From Phyllobacterium calauticae (GTDB taxonomy: Bacteria; Pseudomonadota; Alphaproteobacteria; Rhizobiales; Rhizobiaceae), in contig NZ_JAGENB010000005.1 of the NCBI RefSeq assembly GCF_019991125.1, positions 1-64,000 on the forward strand: a DNA stretch of 64,000 nucleotides, written 5' to 3'. Position 1 is the first letter of the stretch. Each line of letters begins with the position of its first letter. Shown here one piece after another: positions 17,367 through 25,991 of the stretch. The notes beneath the pieces are model-generated. The model did no database searches and had not been told where the DNA came from. It saw nothing but the letters and a program-made list of their open reading frames with translations. Position numbers and translations under genes: made by a program.

Positions 17367-18497
17367 TCAGCGGTCCTTCGGGTCGAGTGCATCACGCAGG
17401 CCGTCACCGATGAAGTTCAGCGAGAACAGGGTGACGACAAAGAAAATGGCAGGGAAAATCAGCAGCCATGGTGCAGATTGCATCTTGTTTGCACCTTCGG
17501 AAATCAGCGCGCCCCAACTGGTCAGCGGCGCCTGAACACCGAGACCGAGGAAGGACAGGAAGCTTTCCAGAAGGATGACTTTCGGAACCACGACCGTGAC
17601 GAAGACGATGACGGGACCAATCGTATTGGGAATGATGTGCCGGCGGATGATCTGCCAGTCGGTCAACCCCAGGGCCTGTGCCGCGCCGATGAATTCGCGG
17701 CGTTTCAGGGCAAGGGTCTGACCGCGCACAATGCGTGCCATATCAAGCCATTCCACGGCACCGATCACCAGAAAGATCAGGATAAAACTGCGCCCGAAAA
17801 AGACGACGAGCACCACGACGAGAAACACGAACGGCAGGGAATAGAGAATCTCGATCAGGCGCATCATCACATTGTCGACGCGCCCGCCGATGTAACCGGA
17901 GATGGCGCCGTAGGTCACGCCGACAGCCAGTGAAACAAGACTGGCAAGGAACCCGACGGCCAGCGAAATCTGCCCGCCAAGCATGATGCGGGCCAGCATG
18001 TCGCGGCCGTTGGCGTCGGTGCCGAAGAAGAAGTATTCGCGATTGACATTGCCCGACAGCTTGAGGGTTTTGCCATCGTCTTCCGTGGCCGCCACCTTCG
18101 TCCCCTGAAACTCGTTTGCCCGGTCGAAATAGCGGGTCGCCCGCGGATCGATTGGCTGGTCCGAATGAATGGTTGCGGTGAAGGTGTTGCCGTCGACGGC
18201 AAATTCCTTCAGCTGCACCCGGGCACGGCTTGCCACGCCTGCCATCACGTCGCCGAGGGTATCGGCCTTCGGCAAGGCTTCAAGGCTCGGCGGGATGGTG
18301 ACGTAGGACGGGAATACCTGATCGTAGGTATGACTGAGGAAATAGGGTCCGAAGAAGGAAAACAGGGTGATGAAGAACAGCACCACGCAGCCGGCCATCG
18401 CCGCACGGTTGCGGCGGAAGCGGAGCGTTGCCAGCTGAAACAGGCTGCGCCCCTGGGTTTCTTTCTCGGGGATGTTTGTTGTTGATATATCAGTCAT
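17367..18497 (-). CDS. Peptide ABC transporter permease (OppC-like)
   Basis: This 376-residue inner-membrane protein has an N-terminal helix after a cytosolic tail and a periplasmic insert of about 120 residues. It has a five-helix core with the binding-protein-dependent transport signature around EFIGAAQALGLTDWQIIRRHIIPNT. LGTDANGRD-type text (FFGTDANGRDMLARI) marks the OppC/DppC group. The start at 18497 overlaps the OppB gene end by 8 nt. It pairs with the OppB-like permease. Confidence 0.9.
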   Translation of the reverse strand: MTDISTTNIPEKETQGRSLFQLATLRFRRNRAAMAGCVVLFFITLFSFFGPYFLSHTYDQVFPSYVTIPPSLEALPKADTLGDVMAGVASRARVQLKEFAVDGNTFTATIHSDQPIDPRATRYFDRANEFQGTKVAATEDDGKTLKLSGNVNREYFFFGTDANGRDMLARIMLGGQISLAVGFLASLVSLAVGVTYGAISGYIGGRVDNVMMRLIEILYSLPFVFLVVVLVVFFGRSFILIFLVIGAVEWLDMARIVRGQTLALKRREFIGAAQALGLTDWQIIRRHIIPNTIGPVIVFVTVVVPKVILLESFLSFLGLGVQAPLTSWGALISEGANKMQSAPWLLIFPAIFFVVTLFSLNFIGDGLRDALDPKDR

Positions 18498-19413
18498 GGC
18501 GAACCCTCGGATCAAGAAGGCCGTACAGAATATCGACCACAAGATTGAAAACGATGACGAAAATCGCCACGAGAACGACCGTTCCCATCACGAGCGTGTA
18601 ATCGCGATTGATGGCGCCCAGCACGAAGTAGCGGCCGACGCCGGGAATGGTGAAGATGGTTTCGACCACGGCGGAACCGGTCAGCAGCGCGGCGGCGCAA
18701 GGCGCGAGATAGGAGACAACCGGCAGGAGTGCCCCGCGCATCGCATGGGTGATGACGACGGTCCTTGGCGGCAATCCGTAGGCGCGCGCCGTGCGGATGT
18801 GATCGGTATGCAGGCCTTCGATCATCGAGCCGCGCGTGAGACGGGCAAAGACGGCCAGCTGCGGCAGCGCCAGCGCAATCATCGGCAATATCAGGAAGCG
18901 CCACGATCCGTCACCCCAGCCACCCGCGGGCAAAAGGGACAACAGCACCGCGAAAATCAGCGTGAGCACCGGGCCCACGACGAAATTGGGTACCGTCACG
19001 CCGATTGTCGCGACGGACATGATGAGGAAATCGAGGAAACTGTTCTGGCGCAAAGCCGCGATCGTCCCGACAATGACCCCGCCGAAGAGTGCAAGGAGCA
19101 AGGCATAAAATCCAAGCTCTACCGAGTAAGGCAGGCCCTTGCCGATCAGCTCGGCAATCGTGTTGTCCTTGTAGATGTAGCTCGGGCCGAAATCGCCGGT
19201 CACTGCATTCTTGAGATATTGCAGATACTGGTTCCAGAGCGGCTGATCGAGATGGTAGGCCTTCATCAGGTTTTCCATCGTCGCCGGCGGTAGCGGTCTT
19301 TCAAGGTTGAAGGGCCCGCCCGGTGCAAACCGCATCAGGAAGAACGAAATGGTGACGACAATGAACAATGTCGGCACTGCACTCGCCAGTCGGCGAAGGA
19401 CGAAATGAAACAT
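18490..19413 (-). CDS. Peptide ABC transporter permease (OppB-like)
   Basis: This 307-residue protein starts with FHFVLRRLASAVPTLFIVV, the standard first helix of OppB/DppB. It has RFAPGGPFNLERPLPP in the first periplasmic loop and the coupling-loop segment HIRTARAYGLPPRTVVITHAMR. Five or six membrane helices are evident. The ATG at 19413 gives the normal family length, and the 16 extra upstream codons are not needed. It lies between the second binding-protein gene and oppC in the operon. Confidence 0.9.
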   Translation of the reverse strand: MFHFVLRRLASAVPTLFIVVTISFFLMRFAPGGPFNLERPLPPATMENLMKAYHLDQPLWNQYLQYLKNAVTGDFGPSYIYKDNTIAELIGKGLPYSVELGFYALLLALFGGVIVGTIAALRQNSFLDFLIMSVATIGVTVPNFVVGPVLTLIFAVLLSLLPAGGWGDGSWRFLILPMIALALPQLAVFARLTRGSMIEGLHTDHIRTARAYGLPPRTVVITHAMRGALLPVVSYLAPCAAALLTGSAVVETIFTIPGVGRYFVLGAINRDYTLVMGTVVLVAIFVIVFNLVVDILYGLLDPRVRHD

Positions 19414-19492
19414 GGAGATATACTCTCTCTTCTGTGCAGCTTTCGCAGCAGCTGCACCCACTCACTCAATTAGACCGTTGCGTTCAAACCGC

Positions 19493-21094
19493 TCATCGTT
19501 CCGCAAGGCTCAGATATTTACTCAGATGGTCGTTGGTGCCGTTGTCCTTCCAGCCATTGACGCGGTTGGACACGAGCCAGAGCTGCCCGAAATTCATCAT
19601 CGGCGCGACGGGCTGTTCCTGCAGGACCAGTGCTTCGGCTTCATGCAGAATCTTGGCGCGGGCCGCGGGGTCTTTTTCGTCGTAGGATTTCTTGACCAGG
19701 GCATCGAAGTCCGGATTGTTCCAGCGACCATAATTGAAGGTGGTGTTGGTGCTCAGATTGATCACCATGAAGTTCTCGGCATCGGCATAATCCGCGGTCC
19801 AGCCGGCCCGCGCCACATTGAACTTGCCGCCCTCCTTCAGATAGGCGTAATGGGCGCTGATATCGTTCTGCAGCAGGGTCACATTGGCGCCGAAAGCCTT
19901 TTTCCACATATCGGCAACGGCGATGGCGACCCGTTCGTGATTGGGATTGGTGTTGTAGCGGATCTCGATGGTGAGCGGCTTGCCGCCCGCGCCATAGCCC
20001 GCCTCCTTCATCAGCGCGACCGCCTTGTCGTCGCGGTCGAGCTGCGACATGTCGGCAAAATCGGGCTTGGCCGGTTCACCGTAATTGGCAATGCCGAGCG
20101 GCACGAGCGAATAGGCCGGCAGCTGCGCACCCTTGTAGATTTCCTTCGACAGGAAATCGCGGTCGATCGCCATGGACAGCGCCCGGCGCACGCGCACGTC
20201 GCTGAACGGTTCGACGCGGGTGTCGAAGGAATAGAAATAGGTCGACAGCGCCGGGGTGATGCGCACCTGATCGCCCATGGATGCACGCAGGCGCTCGATC
20301 TGGTCGGCCGAGAAATTGTAGACGAGGTCCATTTCCCTGGCCTCGAAGCGGCGCACGGCGGCGGCCTGATCCTCGGTCGGGTAGAAGATGACCTTGTCGA
20401 GTTTCACATCGCCGGCACCCCAGTAATCCGGGTTCTTGGCGGCGGTCAGATGATCGTTCTGCACGTGTTCGACAAGCTCGAAGGCGCCGTTGGAGACCAG
20501 TTTGCCCGGCTTGATGAAGTCGGCGCCGTTCTTTTCAAGGCTTGCCCTGTTGACTGGCAGGGCGGTCTGGTGCGCCAGCAGTTCGACGAAGAACGGCGTG
20601 GCGCGCTCCAGGGTGATTTCGAGCGTCTTGGCATCAATCGCCTTCATGCCGATCTGGTCGACGGGCAGCTCGCCCTTGTTGATCTTCTCAGCATTCTTGA
20701 TGGGGTAGAGCATGTTGGCGTAGCCGGCGGCCGTCTTCGGCTCTTCGACACGCTTGAAGGAGAAAATGAAATCGTCCGCGGTGACGGGCGAGCCGTCCGA
20801 CCAGTTGGCATTGGCGCGGATCTTGAAGGTATAGACCGTGCCGTCGTCGGAGACAGTCCAGCTCTCGGCCGCGCCCGGCACGATCTTGCCGGCGGGGTCA
20901 TAGCTGGTCAGACCTTCATAGAGGTCTTTCAGGATGAATGCCTCGATCTCCAGCGAGGTCTGGGACGGATCCAGCGTTTGCGGCTCGCCGGAATTGCCGC
21001 GGTGCAGCACCGCTTCGGCAAACGCCGGGCCTGCCGCCAGCACAAGCGAACCGGCAAGCAGCGCGGCGGTCATATTCAACTTCGCAAACGTCAT
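19493..21094 (-). CDS. Peptide-binding protein (OppA family), copy 1
   Basis: This 533-residue periplasmic solute-binding protein of family 5 has a signal peptide (MTFAKLNMTAALLAGSLVLA, cleavage after GPAFA). The mature start is EAVLHRGNSGEPQTLDPSQTS. It contains the VRRALSMAIDRD segment typical of OppA/MppA-like proteins. It delivers oligopeptides to OppBC. It is a close paralogue of the next gene upstream, with which it shares long identical stretches. The frame runs open to 21223, but the signal peptide fixes the ATG at 21094. Confidence 0.92.
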   Translation of the reverse strand: MTFAKLNMTAALLAGSLVLAAGPAFAEAVLHRGNSGEPQTLDPSQTSLEIEAFILKDLYEGLTSYDPAGKIVPGAAESWTVSDDGTVYTFKIRANANWSDGSPVTADDFIFSFKRVEEPKTAAGYANMLYPIKNAEKINKGELPVDQIGMKAIDAKTLEITLERATPFFVELLAHQTALPVNRASLEKNGADFIKPGKLVSNGAFELVEHVQNDHLTAAKNPDYWGAGDVKLDKVIFYPTEDQAAAVRRFEAREMDLVYNFSADQIERLRASMGDQVRITPALSTYFYSFDTRVEPFSDVRVRRALSMAIDRDFLSKEIYKGAQLPAYSLVPLGIANYGEPAKPDFADMSQLDRDDKAVALMKEAGYGAGGKPLTIEIRYNTNPNHERVAIAVADMWKKAFGANVTLLQNDISAHYAYLKEGGKFNVARAGWTADYADAENFMVINLSTNTTFNYGRWNNPDFDALVKKSYDEKDPAARAKILHEAEALVLQEQPVAPMMNFGQLWLVSNRVNGWKDNGTNDHLSKYLSLAER

Positions 21095-21244
21095 CTGGCT
21101 GTTCCCTCGCCGTTTACTGGTCGGTGTTTGACATGAAATGGCAATATCCATCCGTTCACGGTCCTGTCGAAAGGGCCGTGCCGGGTCATGTCTGTTTGTC
21201 GATTTGCGGTCGGTAGCTGGCACATAGCGAGCCGGGCAAAAGCG

Positions 21245-21278
21245 TGACGCGCAACCCGCGGGTGCGGGTTGCGCGTCA
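21245..21278 (-). terminator. Strong hairpin between the two binding-protein genes
   Basis: A perfect 15-bp GC-rich stem (21245-21259 with 21264-21278) has a 4-nt loop and lies 7 nt past the stop of the upstream binding-protein gene. On the minus strand it is followed by CGCTTTTG, a poor T-run. It probably stabilises the upstream message and partly terminates transcription. Confidence 0.7.
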
Positions 21279-21285
21279 GATTTTG

Positions 21286-22881
21286 CTATTCAACGCTGAG
21301 ATATTTGCTCAGGTGCTCGTTGTTGGCGTTGTCACCCCAGCCCTTGACCTTGTCGGCCACGAGCCAGAGGTTCGCATCATTCATCAGCGGCGCGATCGGC
21401 TGGTCGCGCATGATCAATGCTTCTGCCTGGTGCAGGATCTTGGCGCGTTCCGCAGGATTGCGCTCTTCATAGGACTTCTTCATCAGGGCATCAAATTCCG
21501 GATTGGAATAATGCCCGTAATTGAAGGTCTTGTTGGTGCTGACATTGAGGTTCAGGAAGTTTTCCGGATCGGCATAGTCCGCCGTCCAGCCGGCGCGGGC
21601 AACGTTGAATTTGCCGCCTTCCTGCAGGTAGGCATAGTGCGATGAAATATCGAGGTTCATCAGCGTGACCTTGGCGCCGAAGGCCTTTTTCCACATGTCG
21701 GCAACAGCCGTCGCCACACGCTCGTGGTTCGGGTTGGTGTTGTAGCGGATCTCGATGGTGAGCGGCTTGCCGCCTTCGCCATAACCCGCTTCCTTCATCA
21801 GCTTGAGCGCCTCATCTTCACGGTCAAGTTGCGACTTGTCGGCAAAATCGGCCTTGGACGGTTCGCCGTAGTTTTCCATGCCCGGAGGAACCAGGGAGTA
21901 AACCGGCAGTTTGGTACCGTTGTAGATGTCCTTGGCAAGGAAATCGCGATCGACGGCCATCGAAAGGGCACGGCGCACGCGCACATCGTTGAACGGTTCG
22001 GTGCGCGTATCGAAGGGGTAGTAGTAGGTTGCCATGGCCGGGGTCACGTGGACCTGCTTGGCATTGGCGGCGCGCATGCGCTCGATCTGGTCGGAGGAGA
22101 AGTTGTAGACGAGGTCCAGTTCACCGGCTTCGTATCGTCGGACGGCGGCGGCCTGGTCTTCCAGGGGATAGAAGATGACCTTGTCGAGCTTGACGTTCGC
22201 CGCGTCCCAGTAATGTTCGTTCTTGGCAACGGTCAGATGGTCGTTCGGCACGTGCTCAAGCAGCTTGAATGCGCCATTGCCCACCAGTTTGCCCGGTTTG
22301 ACGAAATCGGCGCCATTCTTTTCGAAGCTGGCCTTGTTGATCGGCAGCGCAGTCTGGTGCGACAGCAGTTCGATGAAGAAAGGGGTCGGACGTTCGAGCG
22401 TGATTTCCAGCGTCTTGGCATCGATGGCCTTTACGCCGAGTTCTTCCACCTTGGCCTTGCTCTTGTTGACGGCTTCGGCATTCTTGATGGGATAAAGGAT
22501 ATTGGCGTAGCCAGCAGCTGTCTTCGGGTCTTCGACGCGGCGCATCGAGAAGACAAAATCTTCCGCCGTTACCGGCGTGCCATCCGACCAGTTCGCATTG
22601 TCGCGCAGCTTGAACGTGTAGACGGTGCCGTCATCGGAAACCTTCCAGCTTTCCGCGGTGCCCGGAACAATCTTGCCCATGGCGTCATAGATCGTCAGGC
22701 CCTCGTAAAGATCCTTGACGATGAATGCTTCGATATCGATCGAGGTCTGTGACTGATCAAGGGTCTGCGGTTCGCCGCTGTTGCCGCGATGCAGCACGGC
22801 TTCTGCCAGTGCCGGGCTTGCGCCGATCATCAGCGATCCAAGCAGCAGCGCCGCGCGGAGGTTGAGTTTCATAAATGACAT
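21286..22881 (-). CDS. Peptide-binding protein (OppA family), copy 2
   Basis: This 531-residue paralogue of the downstream binding protein has a signal peptide (MSFMKLNLRAALLLGSLMIG, cleavage after SPALA) and the same mature start EAVLHRGNSGEPQTLD. Differences from copy 1 are scattered through the ligand-binding lobes, so the two may capture different peptides for one OppBCDF core. It is the first gene of the peptide operon. Nine-nucleotide repeats and a short inverted repeat lie upstream at 22951-22989. Confidence 0.92.
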   Translation of the reverse strand: MSFMKLNLRAALLLGSLMIGASPALAEAVLHRGNSGEPQTLDQSQTSIDIEAFIVKDLYEGLTIYDAMGKIVPGTAESWKVSDDGTVYTFKLRDNANWSDGTPVTAEDFVFSMRRVEDPKTAAGYANILYPIKNAEAVNKSKAKVEELGVKAIDAKTLEITLERPTPFFIELLSHQTALPINKASFEKNGADFVKPGKLVGNGAFKLLEHVPNDHLTVAKNEHYWDAANVKLDKVIFYPLEDQAAAVRRYEAGELDLVYNFSSDQIERMRAANAKQVHVTPAMATYYYPFDTRTEPFNDVRVRRALSMAVDRDFLAKDIYNGTKLPVYSLVPPGMENYGEPSKADFADKSQLDREDEALKLMKEAGYGEGGKPLTIEIRYNTNPNHERVATAVADMWKKAFGAKVTLMNLDISSHYAYLQEGGKFNVARAGWTADYADPENFLNLNVSTNKTFNYGHYSNPEFDALMKKSYEERNPAERAKILHQAEALIMRDQPIAPLMNDANLWLVADKVKGWGDNANNEHLSKYLSVE

Positions 22882-23517
22882 TTTTTGGTCCTTCCCCTTT
22901 GAAGAATTATGAAGGCATGAACAAAAGCCAAAATTTTGCCAAACGCAAGCCGTCGATTCTGCGAATTATGCGAAATATGCGAGTCGACGAAACGGCCTAA
23001 ATCGAGTTAAACTCAGGATAGAGCAGCATTTTCAGGCTGTTTGGCCTGCAAGCAAATTTTACGGAAACGTCAAAAAAATTGTGCACGATGTGGACCATCG
23101 GGCCCATTCTCGTCACTTTTTGCTCCAAAATCGCCGCTCTGGCGCGTTTCACGGTGTCTGTTTTGATATTTTTCCCCGAAATGGAAATCTGGTTAGCAAA
23201 GCCTTTCCGGCACCGTGCGGGTGCCCGCGCAGACGATGAGCGCTCGCAGCCCCGTGCCTGGTCAAGGGCTGAGGACCATTGTCGCCCATTGTTGTTGCCA
23301 CACCGCGCAATACCCCCAATTTTATCCTTGGACAGCCGGACAAGAATAGGTCTTAAGCGGGTGGTGATTTGCTGATCGAGAAAATCCTGTATGCTGCAGT
23401 GCCCCGCCCCTTGAACATCAGCCTAGGGTCAGAACTCATTGATCTGGCCTCATACCATTTCAACCAGATCAATGAGTTCTGACCCTGACATCCCCGGTGA
23501 ACAACAGGTAAACGTGC
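22882..23517. other. Intergenic region, no gene recognised
   Basis: This 636-nt gap separates divergent genes. The left part is AT-rich and probably holds the promoter of the peptide operon. It has three TGCGA units spaced 9 nt apart (22960-22982) inside an inverted repeat CGTCGA/TCGACG (22951-22956, 22984-22989). The right part holds a perfect 23-bp palindrome pair (23425-23486). An open frame at 23079-23375 has no recognisable family and no ribosome site, so I do not call it. Confidence 0.5.
23425..23486. repeat. Perfect 23-bp inverted repeat, REP/MITE-like
   Basis: Arms at 23425-23447 and 23464-23486 are exact reverse complements (core GGTCAGAACTCATTGATCTG) with a 16-nt loop. It lies just upstream of the DUF1295 gene. 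It is too perfect for a typical attenuator and has no T-run. A dispersed repeat of the REP or MITE type is the likeliest reading. Confidence 0.65.
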
Positions 23518-24315
23518 ATGACAGCTCTCGTCATTCTTACTATCGCAGCTGTCGCGCTCTGCGGCGTGATGGCCTGTGCCTTTCTTGTGCAGCGCCAGAC
23601 CGGGAACAGCGGCTGGGCGGATGCCTTCTGGTCATTCGGTGTCGGGGCAATCGGCATTCTTTCCATCCTGTTTTCCAGCGATATGGTCTCGCCGGCCCGA
23701 AAATGGCTGGTGATTGTCCTGCTTGCGCTATGGTCGCTGCGGCTGGGCGGGCATATTCTGCTGCGCACACTCAACAGCGAGGATGATCCGCGCTACGCGC
23801 GGTTGCGCAGGCAATGGGGTGCCTCTGCCAATTCGCAGATGTTCTTCTTTCTGCAAACGCAGGCCTTTGCCGGCATTCTCCTTGTCATCAGCGTTTACAT
23901 TGCCGCCGCCCGGCCGGATGTCGAGCTGGAATTTCCCGATTATCTCGGGCTCGTGGTGGCGCTTGCTGCGCTTGCCGGCGAAGCGATTGCGGACTGGCAG
24001 CTCAAGCGGTTTTCGCGAAACCCGGCCAATCGCGGCAAGATCTGCGATACGGGTTTCTGGCGCTGGTCACGCCATCCGAATTACTTCTTCGAATGGCTGG
24101 GCTGGGTAGCCTATGTGCTGATCGCTGCGGATTTCGACGGCGACTACGTGCATGGCTGGCTCACACTTGCCGCGCCGGTTCTGATGTATGTGCTGCTGCG
24201 CCATGTCTCCGGCGTCCCGCCGCTGGAGGAGCACATGCTTGCCTCGCGCGGCCAGGCTTTCCGGGACTATCAACGGCGCACGAGCATCTTCTTTCCCAAG
24301 CCGCCTCAAGAATAA
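23518..24315 (+). CDS. DUF1295 / steroid 5-alpha-reductase-like membrane protein
   Basis: This 265-residue protein has about six or seven hydrophobic helices. The C-terminal motif GFWRWSRHPNYFFEWLGW is the signature of the DUF1295 family, which is related to steroid 5-alpha-reductases and isoprenylcysteine methyltransferases. The family is thought to bind NADPH with the RHPNY region, but bacterial substrates are generally unknown. An AGGTAAA site precedes the ATG. A 23-bp palindrome sits 32 nt upstream. There is no evident operon partner. Confidence 0.85.
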   Translation: MTALVILTIAAVALCGVMACAFLVQRQTGNSGWADAFWSFGVGAIGILSILFSSDMVSPARKWLVIVLLALWSLRLGGHILLRTLNSEDDPRYARLRRQWGASANSQMFFFLQTQAFAGILLVISVYIAAARPDVELEFPDYLGLVVALAALAGEAIADWQLKRFSRNPANRGKICDTGFWRWSRHPNYFFEWLGWVAYVLIAADFDGDYVHGWLTLAAPVLMYVLLRHVSGVPPLEEHMLASRGQAFRDYQRRTSIFFPKPPQE

Positions 24316-24365
24316 GGTGAGAAAACAGGTATTAACCTATTGAAGTATGGATAATATCCATCGTG

Positions 24366-25991
24366 TCAATCGGTGGCATCGGAATCGCGCAAAAGGGCTT
24401 CCAGGGTTTCCAGCCTGTCCGCCTCGATCGGCGGTTTGTCCCAGCGCAGGCGGGCGATGCGGGGAAAGCGCATGGCGACGCCGGATTTGTGCCGTTTTGA
24501 CCGGTTCAATCCTTCGAAGGCCACTTCAAGCACAAGGCCATGACCCGGCTCCGCCCGCACGGAACGCACCGGCCCGAAGCGTTCGGTGGTGTTGTTGCGC
24601 ACATAGGCGTCGAGCTGTTTCAACTCTTCGTCGGTAAAGCCGAAATAGGCCTTGCCCACCGGCACCAGATGCGGGTCGTCTTCCGGGCCGGTCCACACGG
24701 CAAATGTATAATCCGAATAGAAGCTTGATCGCTTGCCGTGGCCGCGCTGGGCATAGACAAGCACGGCATCGATGGTGAAGGGATCGCGTTTCCACTTGAA
24801 CCACGGTCCCTTCGGGCGTCCGGGCACGTAGGAAGAACCCCACTGTTTCAGCATCAACCCTTCGATAACGGGGTGCGGCGGGTTCCGGCGCAGCGCGACA
24901 AGGTCTTCGAAGGTGGAATACGGCACGAGAGGCGACAGATCGAAACGTGTGGAATCGAGATCGGAGACAAAGCGCTCAAGCCTTTGCCTTCGTTCAGCAA
25001 AAGGCAAAGTCCGGATGTCTTCGTCGCCGTCAATCAGCAGATCGTACAGCCGCACGAATGCCGGATGGCTTTCCATCTGCCTGACCGAGACCGCTTTCCG
25101 GTTGAGCCGCTGCTGCAGATCGCCGAAGGCACCGATTTCGACGCTTTCGGCCGTGCTGCGGGCAACAAGGAGTTCGCCATCCAGCGTTCCCGCGAAATGC
25201 ATGGCATCGGCAATATCGGGAAAAGCGTGGGAGATGTCGTCACCCGTCCGCGAATAGATGCGCCGCTGGCCGGCTTCAGCCGTCAACTGCACGCGGATGC
25301 CGTCCCACTTCCACTCCGCCGCATAATCTTCCGCGACGATCCTGGCGTAATCTGGCTCTTCGAGCGGCGTTGAAAGCATGACAGGCCGAAACGGCGCGGC
25401 GGCAAGGCTCGCAGGCTTTTCCGTCTTGCCTTCCAGCCAGGCGAACAGGGATTGATAGGGCGGCTTCAGCCCGTGCCAGAGCTCCTCGATCTCGCCGACA
25501 TCCACTGCGCCGAAATCAGCAAGTGCCTGCTTGGCCAGTCGTGCCGAAACGCCGATGCGCAGGCCGCCGGTCACCAGTTTCAGCAGGGCGTAGCGGGCGG
25601 AGGCGTCCAGCTGGTCGAGCCATTTCTCCACGAGCCTGATGGCGTCGCTGCGCGAGGCGCGCGCGAGCGAGGCAACGACGTCGCCAAGGGTGGGAATGGC
25701 GTTGACACGCGATGGCTCCTTGGCTGACCAGACCAGGGAAATCGTTTCAGCGAGATCGCCGACATAGTCATAGGAATAGGCAAAGAGCTGCTCGTCCATA
25801 CGCTCGGCGACGAGCGCGCGCAGCATGGCGGGTTTGACATTGGCGATGTCGAGATCCCGCGTGATGGCGGCAAGGGCAAGGCCGCGGTCGGGGTCCGGTG
25901 TCTGCCGGAAATAATCGACGAGCAGCCTGATCTTGCCGTTGCGCTGCGGCGTGAGCACCAACCTGTCGAGAAGGGCGGCGAACTCGCGCAT
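24366..25991 (-). CDS. ATP-dependent DNA ligase (cisplatin damage response type)
   Basis: This 541-residue ligase seals nicks using ATP. The nucleotidyl-lysine motif is in EWKWDGIRVQL (K-x-D-G), with DGELL as motif III, IEGLMLK as motif IV and FKWKRD as motif V. An N-terminal DNA-binding domain fills residues 1-200 and an OB-fold C-terminus ends in MRFPRIARLRWDKP. It belongs to the ligase group encoded with an exonuclease, an Lhr-type helicase and a phosphoesterase, all present here in that arrangement. Its ATG overlaps the exonuclease stop (ATGA). Confidence 0.93.
   Translation of the reverse strand: MREFAALLDRLVLTPQRNGKIRLLVDYFRQTPDPDRGLALAAITRDLDIANVKPAMLRALVAERMDEQLFAYSYDYVGDLAETISLVWSAKEPSRVNAIPTLGDVVASLARASRSDAIRLVEKWLDQLDASARYALLKLVTGGLRIGVSARLAKQALADFGAVDVGEIEELWHGLKPPYQSLFAWLEGKTEKPASLAAAPFRPVMLSTPLEEPDYARIVAEDYAAEWKWDGIRVQLTAEAGQRRIYSRTGDDISHAFPDIADAMHFAGTLDGELLVARSTAESVEIGAFGDLQQRLNRKAVSVRQMESHPAFVRLYDLLIDGDEDIRTLPFAERRQRLERFVSDLDSTRFDLSPLVPYSTFEDLVALRRNPPHPVIEGLMLKQWGSSYVPGRPKGPWFKWKRDPFTIDAVLVYAQRGHGKRSSFYSDYTFAVWTGPEDDPHLVPVGKAYFGFTDEELKQLDAYVRNNTTERFGPVRSVRAEPGHGLVLEVAFEGLNRSKRHKSGVAMRFPRIARLRWDKPPIEADRLETLEALLRDSDATD

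Noticed and set aside
19412-21136. Plus-strand open frame of 574 codons
   Set aside because: It is exactly antisense to the signal-peptide-bearing OppA-type gene. Its product has no recognisable family, and it arises from the codon bias of the GC-rich gene.
23079-23375. Plus-strand open frame of 98 codons in the large gap
   Set aside because: It has no ribosome site, no family resemblance and no neighbouring gene to pair with. It is kept only as part of the intergenic description.
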